Shown: positions 17,045 to 25,214 of the stretch, in pieces | How the letters are laid out: each line of letters opens with the position of its first letter | How positions within the stretch are numbered: the first letter of the stretch is position 1 | NCBI RefSeq assembly: GCF_019091085.1 | Contig: NZ_JAGXJY010000002.1 | Location: forward strand, 35,683 to 99,682 | DNA: 64,000 bases | Reading direction: 5' to 3' | DNA from: Mesorhizobium sp. GbtcB19 | GTDB taxonomy: Bacteria > Pseudomonadota > Alphaproteobacteria > Rhizobiales > Rhizobiaceae | The notes under the pieces: model-generated | The model's database searches: none | Seen by the model: only the letters and a program-made list of their open reading frames with translations | What the model was told of the DNA's origin: nothing | Program-made: the position numbers and the translations under genes

Positions 17045-17710
17045 ATGCGTCATCTCTTTTTTGCCTTTGCCTTGCTGGTGCTCGCCTCCGTTTCGGCGAC
17101 CGCATCAGGAGAAACCATGCGCACGACCCCTTTGCATGCCGCCGCCGCCCGCGATGACGTAGAGGCGATCGGCAGGCTTTTGTCGCAAGGCGCCGTGATC
17201 GACGCGCGCGACGGCACCGGCGCCACGCCGCTGCTTGTTGCCACGCATGACAATAAAATTGCCGCCGCCGGGGCGCTGATCGCGGCCGGAGCGAACGTCA
17301 ACGCCAAGGACAATATCGAGGACAGTCCGTACCTCTACGCCGGCGCGCGCGGGCATCTGGAAATCCTCGAGCTGACGCTGGCGCATGGCGCCGACCTCAA
17401 GAGCATCAACCGCTATGGCGGCACCGCGCTCATCCCGGCATCTGAGCGGGGCCATGTCGAGACGGTGCGCACGCTGATCGCGGCCGGCGTCGATGTCGAC
17501 CATGTCAACAAGCTCGGTTGGACCGCGCTGCTGGAAGCCATCATCCTCGGCGACGGCGGCCAGCGCCACCAGCAGATCGTTTCACTGCTCATCAAGGCTG
17601 GAGCCAATGTCGACCTCGCCGACGGCGATGGCGTGACGCCGCTGCGGCATGCGCGTGATCGCGGCTTCAAGGAGATCGAGAAGCTTCTCCTGGCAGCAGG
17701 CGCAAGCTGA
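17045..17710 (+). CDS. Secreted ankyrin-repeat protein
   Basis: 221 residues. The start MRHLFFAFALLVLASVSA gives a signal peptide cleaved near ATASGE, so the protein is periplasmic or exported; GGGAGCCGGGA precedes the ATG. Five to six ankyrin repeats follow, recognisable as TPLHAAAARDDVEAIGRLLSQGA, TPLLVATHDNKIAAAGALIAAGA and similar (each broken here to under 20 residues: TPLHAAAARDDVEAIGRLL; TPLLVATHDNK). Ankyrins bind proteins; secreted bacterial ones have been linked to catalase protection and host contact, which cannot be tested here. Divergent from a LysR regulator that may control it; an MFS gene follows after five bases. Confidence 0.85.
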   Translation: MRHLFFAFALLVLASVSATASGETMRTTPLHAAAARDDVEAIGRLLSQGAVIDARDGTGATPLLVATHDNKIAAAGALIAAGANVNAKDNIEDSPYLYAGARGHLEILELTLAHGADLKSINRYGGTALIPASERGHVETVRTLIAAGVDVDHVNKLGWTALLEAIILGDGGQRHQQIVSLLIKAGANVDLADGDGVTPLRHARDRGFKEIEKLLLAAGAS

Positions 17711-17715
17711 CGCAA

Positions 17716-18942
17716 GTGGCCGAGACCGTGAGCGAAAAGCAAGGTGCCAAAACCACGTTGAGCCGTTTGCTCATGCTTGCCGTGGTCGCCCTGGTCGGGC
17801 TCAACCTTCGGCCGTTCATCACCGGCATCGGCCCACTGGCGGCGAGCGTGCGCGCCGAAACCGGTCTCGGCACACAGGGCATCGCGCTGCTGACGCTGGT
17901 GCCGATGCTGCTGATGGGGATCTTCGCCTTTGCCGGGCCTGCCTTGCAGGCACGCATTGGTGCCGGCCGAGCAGTCATCGCGGCGCTCGCCATCCTCGCG
18001 CTTGCATCGTTCCTGCGCCTCTTCGTGTCGACGAGCCTTGCCATGGTCGGCACCGCGGCTTTGCTCGGGCTTGGCGCGGCCGTCGTGCAGGCGGTGTTCC
18101 CCGGCATCGTCAAGCGGCAATTCCCCCGCCGTGTCAGCCTTGTCATGGGGCTCTATTCATCGATGCTGATGGGCGGCGGCGCGCTTGGCGCGCAACTCGC
18201 ACCGCTGATCGCCACGGTCTCGGGCGACTGGCATTTCGGCCTCGCCTGGATGGCGCTGCCGGCATTGGTGGCGGTGGCGCTTGCCACAGCCTGCCTGCCG
18301 CGCGACGGCGCCCGCCCGCAAGGCGGGAATGCGACGCCGAATTTCCTCAAACGGCCGCGCACCTGGCTTCTGATGGCCTGTTTCGGTCTCGTCAATGGCG
18401 GCTATTCCACCTCCGTGGCCTGGCTCGCGCCCTACTACCAGGAGCAGGGCTGGACGAGCGCTTCGAGCGGCGGCCTGCTGGCGGTCATGGCCGTTGGACA
18501 GGCGGTTTCGGCCCTGCTTTTGCCAGCCCTTGCCGGCAAGAGCGTCGACCGGCGGCCGTGGCTCTGGTTGACCCTGGCCATGCAGGCGGTTGGTTTTGCA
18601 GGCTTGCTCCTGCGGCCAGAGACCGCGCCTTTCGTCCTGGCGCTGCTGCTGGGAGCGGGGCTGGGCGGCTCGTTCTCGCTCACCATGATCGTCGCGCTCG
18701 AACATCTGCCGGACCCGGCGGAAGCCGGCGCACTGTCGGCCATGATGCAAGGCGGCGGCTTCCTGATCGCCGCGATTCCGCCATGGATCGTCGCGGTGCT
18801 GCACGACATGACCAGCGGTTTCCGGGCCGGCTGGCTGCTGCATCTCGCCTGCATCGCCATCGTGACCGTGCTGACCTTTCGTCTCGCGCCCGACAGCTAC
18901 GGGCGGGCCATGAGGCTGGTGCCCGAGCCGGTCGCGCTCTGA
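17716..18942 (+). CDS. MFS transporter, CynX/NimT family
   Basis: 408 residues with 12 predicted helices. The segment VGLNLRPFITGIGPL in the first helix is characteristic of the cyanate/nitroimidazole (CynX/NimT/YeaN) branch, with the DR-type loop replaced by QARIGAGRAV. It starts at GTG five bases after the ankyrin stop; another GTG 12 bases further is possible. Probably an efflux or anion-uptake carrier in the inner membrane. Substrate unknown. Confidence 0.88.
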   Translation: MAETVSEKQGAKTTLSRLLMLAVVALVGLNLRPFITGIGPLAASVRAETGLGTQGIALLTLVPMLLMGIFAFAGPALQARIGAGRAVIAALAILALASFLRLFVSTSLAMVGTAALLGLGAAVVQAVFPGIVKRQFPRRVSLVMGLYSSMLMGGGALGAQLAPLIATVSGDWHFGLAWMALPALVAVALATACLPRDGARPQGGNATPNFLKRPRTWLLMACFGLVNGGYSTSVAWLAPYYQEQGWTSASSGGLLAVMAVGQAVSALLLPALAGKSVDRRPWLWLTLAMQAVGFAGLLLRPETAPFVLALLLGAGLGGSFSLTMIVALEHLPDPAEAGALSAMMQGGGFLIAAIPPWIVAVLHDMTSGFRAGWLLHLACIAIVTVLTFRLAPDSYGRAMRLVPEPVAL

Positions 18943-18969
18943 CGGATGAGCGCACCGGTCATAGCCGAC

Positions 18970-19617
18970 CTAAAGCTTCCTGAAGAAGCCTGACAGGATA
19001 TTCGGACCCGTTTCGCCGGACCGCAGCCTGATCCCGTCCTCGAAGCAGTTCAGCGCCACGCACTCGAAGCCATTATGCGCAAGCAGTGCCACCAGCGAGT
19101 CGCGGTCGAAATGGTGCAGGTGCTCGTTGGGCAGGCACATGCGCCACTTGGCGAACCATGTGTCGCCGTCGGCGCCGAGCTCGCGCCAACGGCAATAAGG
19201 CACGGCGACGGCCAGGTGGCGGGTCTGGAGGCGTGAGAGGAAACTGAGATCCGGGATGTGCTCAAGCACGTCGAACATGGCGACCAGATCCCACGCGCCG
19301 GCGAGCGCCTCTTCCCAATCGACGAAGCGGACGCCCTTGGGCAGGGGGAATTCAGCGATATCGCAGCCGGCACAGTCGGCGACCCCGGTTATCTTGGCGG
19401 CCTCGATGAACGTGCCCGTGCCATATCCGATCTCCAGCACGGACCGGGGAATTTCGCCGGTAATGCCAAGCACCCAGCCAAGCCGCTGGTAACCGAGCTT
19501 GATGGTCCGGTCGCTCAGGTCCTCGTAATAGGAAATGTATTTCTTGTCGTACTTGATCGGCGTGAAGTCGATCTGGTGGATCACGCCGAACCTGTCCACC
19601 TCGTAATTGTCCAGCAT
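18970..19617 (-). CDS. Class I SAM-dependent methyltransferase
   Basis: 215 residues. The SAM-binding motif I is VLEIGYGTGTFIEAA near residue 60, followed by CDIAEF (acidic ribose contact) and DLVAMFDVLEHIPD, the motif common to Methyltransf_23/11 proteins. The N-terminal 50 residues (DNYEVDRFGVIHQIDF) are reminiscent of methyltransferases found in glycan or nodulation loci. No membrane segment. The substrate is unknown. A lipoprotein peptidase gene lies upstream on the same strand with a 33-base gap, so they may share a transcript. Confidence 0.85.
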   Translation of the reverse strand: MLDNYEVDRFGVIHQIDFTPIKYDKKYISYYEDLSDRTIKLGYQRLGWVLGITGEIPRSVLEIGYGTGTFIEAAKITGVADCAGCDIAEFPLPKGVRFVDWEEALAGAWDLVAMFDVLEHIPDLSFLSRLQTRHLAVAVPYCRWRELGADGDTWFAKWRMCLPNEHLHHFDRDSLVALLAHNGFECVALNCFEDGIRLRSGETGPNILSGFFRKL

Positions 19618-19650
19618 CTGCCCGCGCGGCCTCCGGAATTCCTTACGTGG

Positions 19651-20709
19651 TCAATGACAGGTGGCCGCTGCCTTGAGCGCTTCGGCTCGGGAAGGTCCGG
19701 GCAAATTTCCGATCCGTCGAACAGAGGCGTAGAACCTCGGATAATCGCCGGAGCACAGCTCGAACAGGTGAAGGAACGCCGGAACCTGCTCGCCGTAGAC
19801 GGCGGTCGCGGCAAGCTTTGCGTTGTTGATCGGGCTGTCGAACCAGGCGTCGTAGCCGCGGTATCCGGCCCAGCGCTTGTCGCGCATTTGCCGATAGCGC
19901 ATCCGCAGCCTGTCGATTGTGGCTGCCTTGGCGGCGGCCATCTGCGCGGCGCTACGCGGGCTTCCATAGACCTGCTTCAGCTCTTCACGGGTTTTCGCTA
20001 TCAGGTCGAGAAAATCGGCCTTGCGCTTGCGATCGGCTTCGTAGCTGCGCAATCCGGCGCGATTGCCGGTGGCGCGCAGCCATTTCCTCGTGCCGGTGGT
20101 TTCGACGGAAACCGCGAAAGCCTCGTTGAACGCGGAGTCGCCGTTCACATAGACTTTCTGGTGCGCCAGCTCGTGGAAGACAAGGCTGGCGATATAGGTG
20201 TCGTCCTGGCGAAGCATGGTGCTCAGCAGGGGGTCGCTGAACCAGCCCAAAGTGGAGTATGCGGTGACGCCCGACACATAAACGTCCAGCCCTCGCTGCT
20301 GCAGTTCGGCGGCGCTGGCGATCGCGTCTTTCCGCGAAAAGTAACCCCGATAGGGAACGCAGCCAAAGACTGGAAAGCACCATGTTACCGGCGTGAGCGA
20401 GAATTGCGGCGCGGCAAAAACGGCCAAGGTCACATTGTCCCGGCCGATGTCGACATAGCTGCGGTAGCTGCTGTTGTCGGGCAGTGCCAGTTCTTCCGTG
20501 GCAAAGCGGCGTATGGCGCTCGCCGACGTCAGCTTGGCGCGCAGCGCCTTTGGCGTCGACGGATCATGGATCAGTTTTCCAACATCTTTTCGCGCGGCCA
20601 TGATCTGCACATGGCCCTCCAGCGACTGCGCATAGTAGGAAATGCTGGTACACCCGGCGACGCCGGACGCGATGATCGCTGCGGCAAGCAATCGAAAAAC
20701 GCGCTTCAC
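19651..20709 (-). CDS. Lipoprotein zinc aminopeptidase (Pfam Aminopep family)
   Basis: 352 residues. Lipoprotein signal: MKRVFRLLAAAIIASGVAGC with the lipobox VAGC and acylated Cys20. The zinc-protease motif is FHELAHQKVYVNGDSAFNEA around residues 180-200: HELAH binds zinc and the downstream NEAF supplies the third ligand. This arrangement is that of the PF10023 putative aminopeptidases. It should act in the periplasm, bound to a membrane. An 18-base palindrome and a hairpin lie in its upstream region. Confidence 0.85.
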   Translation of the reverse strand: MKRVFRLLAAAIIASGVAGCTSISYYAQSLEGHVQIMAARKDVGKLIHDPSTPKALRAKLTSASAIRRFATEELALPDNSSYRSYVDIGRDNVTLAVFAAPQFSLTPVTWCFPVFGCVPYRGYFSRKDAIASAAELQQRGLDVYVSGVTAYSTLGWFSDPLLSTMLRQDDTYIASLVFHELAHQKVYVNGDSAFNEAFAVSVETTGTRKWLRATGNRAGLRSYEADRKRKADFLDLIAKTREELKQVYGSPRSAAQMAAAKAATIDRLRMRYRQMRDKRWAGYRGYDAWFDSPINNAKLAATAVYGEQVPAFLHLFELCSGDYPRFYASVRRIGNLPGPSRAEALKAAATCH

Positions 20710-20737
20710 TGCTTGCCCACCGCTTGCTCATCCCCCT

Positions 20738-20763
20738 TGGAGCAAATGTCTCCCTTTGCTCCA
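20738..20763. repeat. Inverted repeat upstream of the peptidase gene
   Basis: Arms TGGAGCAAA (20738-20746) and TTTGCTCCA (20755-20763) are perfect complements with an 8-base loop. It sits in the 150-base gap between two same-direction minus-strand genes. There is no U-tract on the minus-strand side, so an operator is as likely as a terminator. Confidence 0.6.
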
Positions 20764-20770
20764 GAGTCTC

Positions 20771-20788
20771 AAACAGGCGCGCCTGTTT
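20771..20788. promoter_or_regulatory. Perfect 18-base palindrome, operator candidate
   Basis: AAACAGGCGCGCCTGTTT reads identically on both strands. It lies 62 bases upstream of the peptidase start. With its central GGCGCGCC and TTT ends it could be a repressor operator (TetR-like spacing) or, read as RNA, a terminator of the upstream 78-residue gene. Confidence 0.5.
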
Positions 20789-20859
20789 TCGTCAAGGCCT
20801 GGAGGGGCAGCGGCTCGGGCGATTTCTCAGCGGTCGTGAGGCCATGTGGCACAACGGCC

Positions 20860-21096
20860 TCACCTCTGCCGGGCAACCAGCCGCAGCCACGGCGCAAGAT
20901 GGAACGCTGCCATCAGCAGATACATCGGCACCATGCCACTGAGCACCGAGGCGCCCGACATGCACATCATGTCGTGGCCGCCAGAGACAGCCGTGACCAG
21001 CGCCATCGTTGCGAAGGTCGGCGCCGCGGCGAGGCACAGCCAGTCGGCGAGGCCGAAGCCGCTCAGGCCGGTCGGGCGAGGGGAGTCGATGCTCAT
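20860..21096 (-). CDS. Small membrane protein of unknown function
   Basis: 78 residues starting MSIDSPRPTGLSG, with AGAAGGTGG seven bases before the ATG. Two predicted helices: LADWLCLAAAPTFATMALVT and ASVLSGMVPMYLLMAAFHLA, separated by GGHDMMCMSG, a short Met/His/Cys-rich loop that could bind a metal. It follows the DUF899 gene by about 100 bases on the same strand. I do not recognise a named family; the good ribosome site and helix pattern make it a likely real gene. Confidence 0.7.
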   Translation of the reverse strand: MSIDSPRPTGLSGFGLADWLCLAAAPTFATMALVTAVSGGHDMMCMSGASVLSGMVPMYLLMAAFHLAPWLRLVARQR

Positions 21097-21197
21097 GATA
21101 TCCACCTTCTGAGGGCAGGTTTTCAAGCTCATAGGAACAAGGGCGAAGCGATCGGCTCAGGCGGCGCGCGAGTTGCGCCGCCGGAGTCGCTTCAAGT

Positions 21198-21947
21198 TCA
21201 GGCGTCCTTGTTGCGGAACGCCGCTTCGCCGGCATCCGACACCTCGACCCATCTCTGGTCGGGCGCGGCGCCTGCATCGTAATTGTCGTGCCAGTTCCAC
21301 CATTTGTAGGTCTGCGTCTGCGGATAGCCCTCGGGCGAATCCTCCCACACCTCCTGGCGGCCGAGCGGCGTAATGTCGAGATAGCTCCAGACGGTGCCAA
21401 AAGCCTCGTCGCCGCGGTTGTTGACGAAATAGGTGCGGAAGATGCGCTTGCCGTCATGGATGAAGACGTTGTGGCCGTGCCATTCGTCGACGCCGAAATC
21501 CTTATCCCAGCTGTCGGTGATGGTGTACCAGGGCATCTTCCAGTCCATCCGCTGCTTCACCCGCTGGATGTCGGCCTGCGGTGCGCGCGAGGCATAGGCA
21601 AGCGTGGTGTCGCGGGCGTTGAGATGGGCAAGATTGCCGACCTGGTCGGCGCCGAGCGAGCAGCCGCGGCAGGCGTGTTCCGGCCAGCCATAGACGCCCG
21701 GTTCGAAGAAGGCGCGGTAGACGACCAACTGGCGGCGGCCTTCGAAGAGATCGAGCAGGCTCACCTTGCCGTTCGGGCCTTCGAAGACATAGTCCGTCTT
21801 GACTTCCATCCATGGCATGCGGCGGCGCTCGGCGGCCAAAGCGTCGCGGGCGCGGGTCAGGGTCTTTTCCTTCACCAGCATCTCTTCATAGGCGCCTTCC
21901 CAGGCTTCCTGCGAAACGACCGGCGGTGTCTTCATGTGTTGGGTCAT
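21198..21947 (-). CDS. DUF899 thioredoxin-like protein
   Basis: 249 residues starting MTQHMKTPPVV. DUF899 proteins have a thioredoxin-like fold; the signature here is FFEPGVYGWPEHACRGCSLG (20 residues), with a CxxC (CRGC) at about residue 98, then GYPQTQTYKWWNWHDNY near the C-terminus. The central KMPWYTITDSWDKDFGV is also typical. Function is not established; a redox role is suggested by the fold. It is divergent from the HTH regulator at 22068 with a 120-base shared upstream region. Confidence 0.88.
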   Translation of the reverse strand: MTQHMKTPPVVSQEAWEGAYEEMLVKEKTLTRARDALAAERRRMPWMEVKTDYVFEGPNGKVSLLDLFEGRRQLVVYRAFFEPGVYGWPEHACRGCSLGADQVGNLAHLNARDTTLAYASRAPQADIQRVKQRMDWKMPWYTITDSWDKDFGVDEWHGHNVFIHDGKRIFRTYFVNNRGDEAFGTVWSYLDITPLGRQEVWEDSPEGYPQTQTYKWWNWHDNYDAGAAPDQRWVEVSDAGEAAFRNKDA

Positions 21948-22067
21948 TGCTCTTGTCCCGTTCTTGGGTTTGGTTGGGGGTGACAGGACAGACATAGGGC
22001 CGCATGCTTCGATGGTGAGAGTTACAAGTGTGACGCGATTTGCTGCGGCGGGCCCTGAGGCGATGGC

Positions 22068-23288
22068 ATGGACTCGCTGATCAACGCCGCGGGCCGCGCG
22101 CTTGCGGCGGGCGATCCGCTCGGCGCCTTGAAGCGCGTCGCGCTGCGCGACGACGCGCCGGCCCTAGCGCTGCGCGGCATCGCGATGGCGCAGCTCGGCG
22201 ATTTCGCCAAGGCCAAGGCGCTGCTCAAGGACGCCGCCAAGGCCTTCAGTTCGCGGGAGACTGTCGCCCGCGCGCGCTGCGTCGTCGCCGAGGCCGAGAT
22301 CGCGCTGGTCTCGCGCGACCTCGGCTGGCCGGAAAAGGCGCTGCGATCCGCCCGCGCGACACTTGCCGCGCATGGCGACCGGCTGAATGCCGCCTATGCC
22401 GGCAGCCTCGAGGCGCGCCGCCTCATCTTGATCGGCCGCCTCGACGAGGCCGAACGCCTGCTTTCGGATTTCGATCCGGCGCCGCTGCCGCCGGTCGCGC
22501 GCGTCGCGCATGAGCTCGCCGCCGCCGGCATCGCGGTCCGGCGTCTGAGGACAAAGGCGGCGCGCTCGGCATTCGGTCGGGCATCGCTTGCCGCCTACCA
22601 GGCCAACATTGCGGCGCTGAAGACAGAAGTTGAAACGGCGTCGCTGGTGCTGAACACGCCGGTCGGCCGGCTGATCGCGCGCGGCACTGAGAAAGAGGTG
22701 CTGCTCGATGAGGTCGAGGCGCTGTTGAGTTCGGGCGCGCTGGTCGTCGATGCTTGCCGCAATGTCGTGCGCAAGGCCGATAAGGTCGTTTCGCTGGCCA
22801 GCCGCCCGGTGCTGTTCGCATTGGCGCGCACGCTCGCCGAGGCCTGGCCGGCGGATGCCTCGCGCGAGACGCTGTTGAGGCGCGCCTTTCGGGCGAAGCA
22901 CGCCGATGAATCGCATCGCGCGCGGCTCAGGGTCGAGATGGGTCGCCTGCGCGCCGAACTCGGTTCGCTGGCCGAGATCAATGCGACCGCCGCCGGTTTC
23001 GCGATAACCCCCCTCAACGCCGCCGAGGTCGTCGTGCTGGCGCCGCCGGTCGAGGACGAGAACGGCGCGGTGCTCGCCTTCCTGACCGATGGCGAATCCT
23101 GGTCGAGCTCGGCGCTGGCGATCGCGCTCGGCGCCAGCGCGCGCACCGTTCAGCGCGCGCTGGAGCAGCTTTCAGCCGAGCACAAGGTGCAGGCGGTCGG
23201 CCGCGGCCGGGCGCGTCGCTGGATGATGCCGCCCGTCACCGGATTCCCGACCGTCTTGTTACTCCCGGGTCCGCTGCCAAGCGATTAA
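22068..23288 (+). CDS. HTH regulator with N-terminal TPR-like region
   Basis: 406 residues. The N-terminal 300 are helical and Ala/Leu/Arg-rich with TPR-like spacing (LALRGIAMAQLGDFAKAKAL). The C-terminal about 60 residues form a winged helix: SSSALAIALGASARTVQRAL followed by EQLSAEHKVQAVGRGRARRW. Having the DNA-binding domain at the C-terminus after a long helical sensor is uncommon. It lies divergently to DUF899 and is followed by a beta-propeller gene 67 bases downstream, which are its likely targets. The ligand is unknown. Confidence 0.75.
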   Translation: MDSLINAAGRALAAGDPLGALKRVALRDDAPALALRGIAMAQLGDFAKAKALLKDAAKAFSSRETVARARCVVAEAEIALVSRDLGWPEKALRSARATLAAHGDRLNAAYAGSLEARRLILIGRLDEAERLLSDFDPAPLPPVARVAHELAAAGIAVRRLRTKAARSAFGRASLAAYQANIAALKTEVETASLVLNTPVGRLIARGTEKEVLLDEVEALLSSGALVVDACRNVVRKADKVVSLASRPVLFALARTLAEAWPADASRETLLRRAFRAKHADESHRARLRVEMGRLRAELGSLAEINATAAGFAITPLNAAEVVVLAPPVEDENGAVLAFLTDGESWSSSALAIALGASARTVQRALEQLSAEHKVQAVGRGRARRWMMPPVTGFPTVLLLPGPLPSD

Positions 23289-23355
23289 GCATGTCTCCCG
23301 AAAGTGAGCCGGGAACCGATTGTCCGGCGTCTTGTTCGGATCGATGGAGAGAACG

Positions 23356-23997
23356 ATGAAACGAGCGGCTGCAGAAATCCTGCGTGAATACGGACCGTTT
23401 CCGGGCGTCGAGCGCGTCAACGGCGTCACCTATGACGGCGAAAATGTCTGGTTCGCGAGCGGCGACAAGCTGAACGCGCTCGACCCTGACAGCGGCGAGA
23501 TCGTGCGCTCGATCGATGTCGCCTCGCATGCCGGGACCGCCTTTGACGGCGAGTATCTCTACCAGATCGCCGAGGATCGCATCCACAAGGTCGATCCGAA
23601 GACCGGCAAGGTCGTCGCCACCATTCCCGCGCCCGGCAATGGCGGCGACTCAGGCATGGCCTGGGCCGAGGGCTCGCTGTGGGTCGGTGAATATCGGGCG
23701 CACAAGATCCATCAGATCGATCCTGAAACGGGCAAGGTGATCCGCAGCATCGAATCGAAACGCGTCGTCACCGGCGTCACCTGGGTCGACGGTGAACTCT
23801 GGCATGCCACCTGGGAAGGCGAGGAGGGCGATCTGGTGCGTGTCGATCCCGACACGGGCGACGTGCTGCAGGAGTTGGAAATGCCGTCCGGTGTGTCGGG
23901 GCTGGAGTCGGACGGCGCCGGTTGCTTCTTCTGTGGCGGCGGCAGCAGCCGCAAGATCAAGGCCGTACGCCGGCCGGGACACGACGCCGGCAAGTAG
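23356..23997 (+). CDS. Beta-propeller protein (YncE/Vgb-like repeats)
   Basis: 213 residues starting MKRAAAEILREYG, with GGAGAG six bases upstream of the ATG. About five repeats of a YncE/virginiamycin-lyase type are visible: GVTYDGENVWFASGDKLNAL, GTAFDGEYLYQIAEDRIHKV, GMAWAEGSLWVGEYRAHKIH and GVTWVDGELWHATW, each ending in D(P)xTG(K/D)V. No signal peptide, so it is cytoplasmic, and it is short for a closed propeller. It probably binds a ligand or a partner. Downstream in the direction of the HTH regulator. Confidence 0.75.
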   Translation: MKRAAAEILREYGPFPGVERVNGVTYDGENVWFASGDKLNALDPDSGEIVRSIDVASHAGTAFDGEYLYQIAEDRIHKVDPKTGKVVATIPAPGNGGDSGMAWAEGSLWVGEYRAHKIHQIDPETGKVIRSIESKRVVTGVTWVDGELWHATWEGEEGDLVRVDPDTGDVLQELEMPSGVSGLESDGAGCFFCGGGSSRKIKAVRRPGHDAGK

Positions 23998-24017
23998 CGG
24001 TTGGGAAGAAGGCGGCC

Positions 24018-25106
24018 TCAGGCCGCCTCGCGCGCCGGCCGCGACACAGCTTTGCCGGAAACCTTCTTGACGGTCGGCTCGTCGATATGCGCCCAGGCCG
24101 GCCGCTCGAACAGGAAGGTGCCGAAGCCGATGCGCTTGACGATGAAGTAGAGCACCACCGGGCTGATGACCGAGACAAGCAGCACCGCGAAGCTCAGCAT
24201 GCCGGTGTCGGTCAGAAGGCCGCTTGCCATCGCGGCGCCGCGGAAGAGCGACATCGGGATGGTGAACGCGACATAGACGACCAGCGAGTGTTCGCCCAGC
24301 CAGCGCAGCCATTCCATCGAAGCGAACTTCGACAGGTAACCGCCGGCGACGCAAAGCGCCACCGCGCCGGCTATGGCGAGCGCAAGATGCAGCGGCGGCC
24401 ATGCCGCCAGGCCCATCTGCATGCCGATCGGATGCATGGCATAGCCCGGCGAAAAGACAAGCAGGCCGTTGACGAGCGCCCAGGCAAACAGCCCCGCCAC
24501 GGTCGTTGCCGGCCGTGCTTGCGTCCACTCGACCAGCCTGAACACCAGCGGCGCCATGACGAAGCCGAGATAGAAGAACACGAAATAGGCCGCGAACTGC
24601 TCGAGCGCGTAGCTGTCCGGTTTCGGCGCCCACATCTGCAGCGCGGCCGCAAGCGGGATGACGGCCCAGTGCGTCACGTGAAACTCGCGCAGCACGCGAA
24701 TGACGATGCCGAACACCGCGAGCATATAGATGAACCACAAGACGCCATAGGGCTCGACGGTGGCCATTGCGAGGTCGTGCAGCATGCCGGCCGGATCGCC
24801 GCTGAAGATGCCGATCTTCAGGCCGATCGAGATCACCGCCCACAGCACATAGAAATAGAGATAGTGGACGACGCGCCGGTCGATATAGCGCCGCCACGGC
24901 CGGTCGATCACCTGCGACAGGAACAGGCCCGAGATCAGGAAGAATTCCGGCATGCGGAAGGGCGTCGCGAAGCCGATCGCATAGTGCAGGAAGCCGATGT
25001 CGTTGGTGTATTCGCCGGTGTTGTAGGCGGCATACATCATCACCACCAGGATGATGGAAAGGCCTTTTGCCGTGTCCACCCACGGCATGCGGTTCGGGCT
25101 GCTCAT
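24018..25106 (-). CDS. Integral-membrane acyltransferase (acyltransferase 3 family)
   Basis: 362 residues starting MSSPNRMPWVDTAKG. The N-terminal WVDTAKGLSIILVVMMYA has the conserved opening of acyltransferase-3 proteins, and FFLISGLFLSQVID carries their R/GxFL-type motif. About ten helices. These enzymes transfer acetyl, succinyl or other acyl groups to sugars on periplasmic glucans, LPS or exopolysaccharide. The gene stands alone between convergent/divergent neighbours and gives no clue to the acceptor. Confidence 0.85.
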   Translation of the reverse strand: MSSPNRMPWVDTAKGLSIILVVMMYAAYNTGEYTNDIGFLHYAIGFATPFRMPEFFLISGLFLSQVIDRPWRRYIDRRVVHYLYFYVLWAVISIGLKIGIFSGDPAGMLHDLAMATVEPYGVLWFIYMLAVFGIVIRVLREFHVTHWAVIPLAAALQMWAPKPDSYALEQFAAYFVFFYLGFVMAPLVFRLVEWTQARPATTVAGLFAWALVNGLLVFSPGYAMHPIGMQMGLAAWPPLHLALAIAGAVALCVAGGYLSKFASMEWLRWLGEHSLVVYVAFTIPMSLFRGAAMASGLLTDTGMLSFAVLLVSVISPVVLYFIVKRIGFGTFLFERPAWAHIDEPTVKKVSGKAVSRPAREAA

Positions 25107-25214
25107 ACGCGATCTCGAGGGAAATCTACCTGTCCAGATTGTAGCGGACAGGCAAATCCCGCGCAGCATCAAGCTTCCATTAACGTAAACGCGGCCCTCG
25201 TTTCGGAGGCGGTC

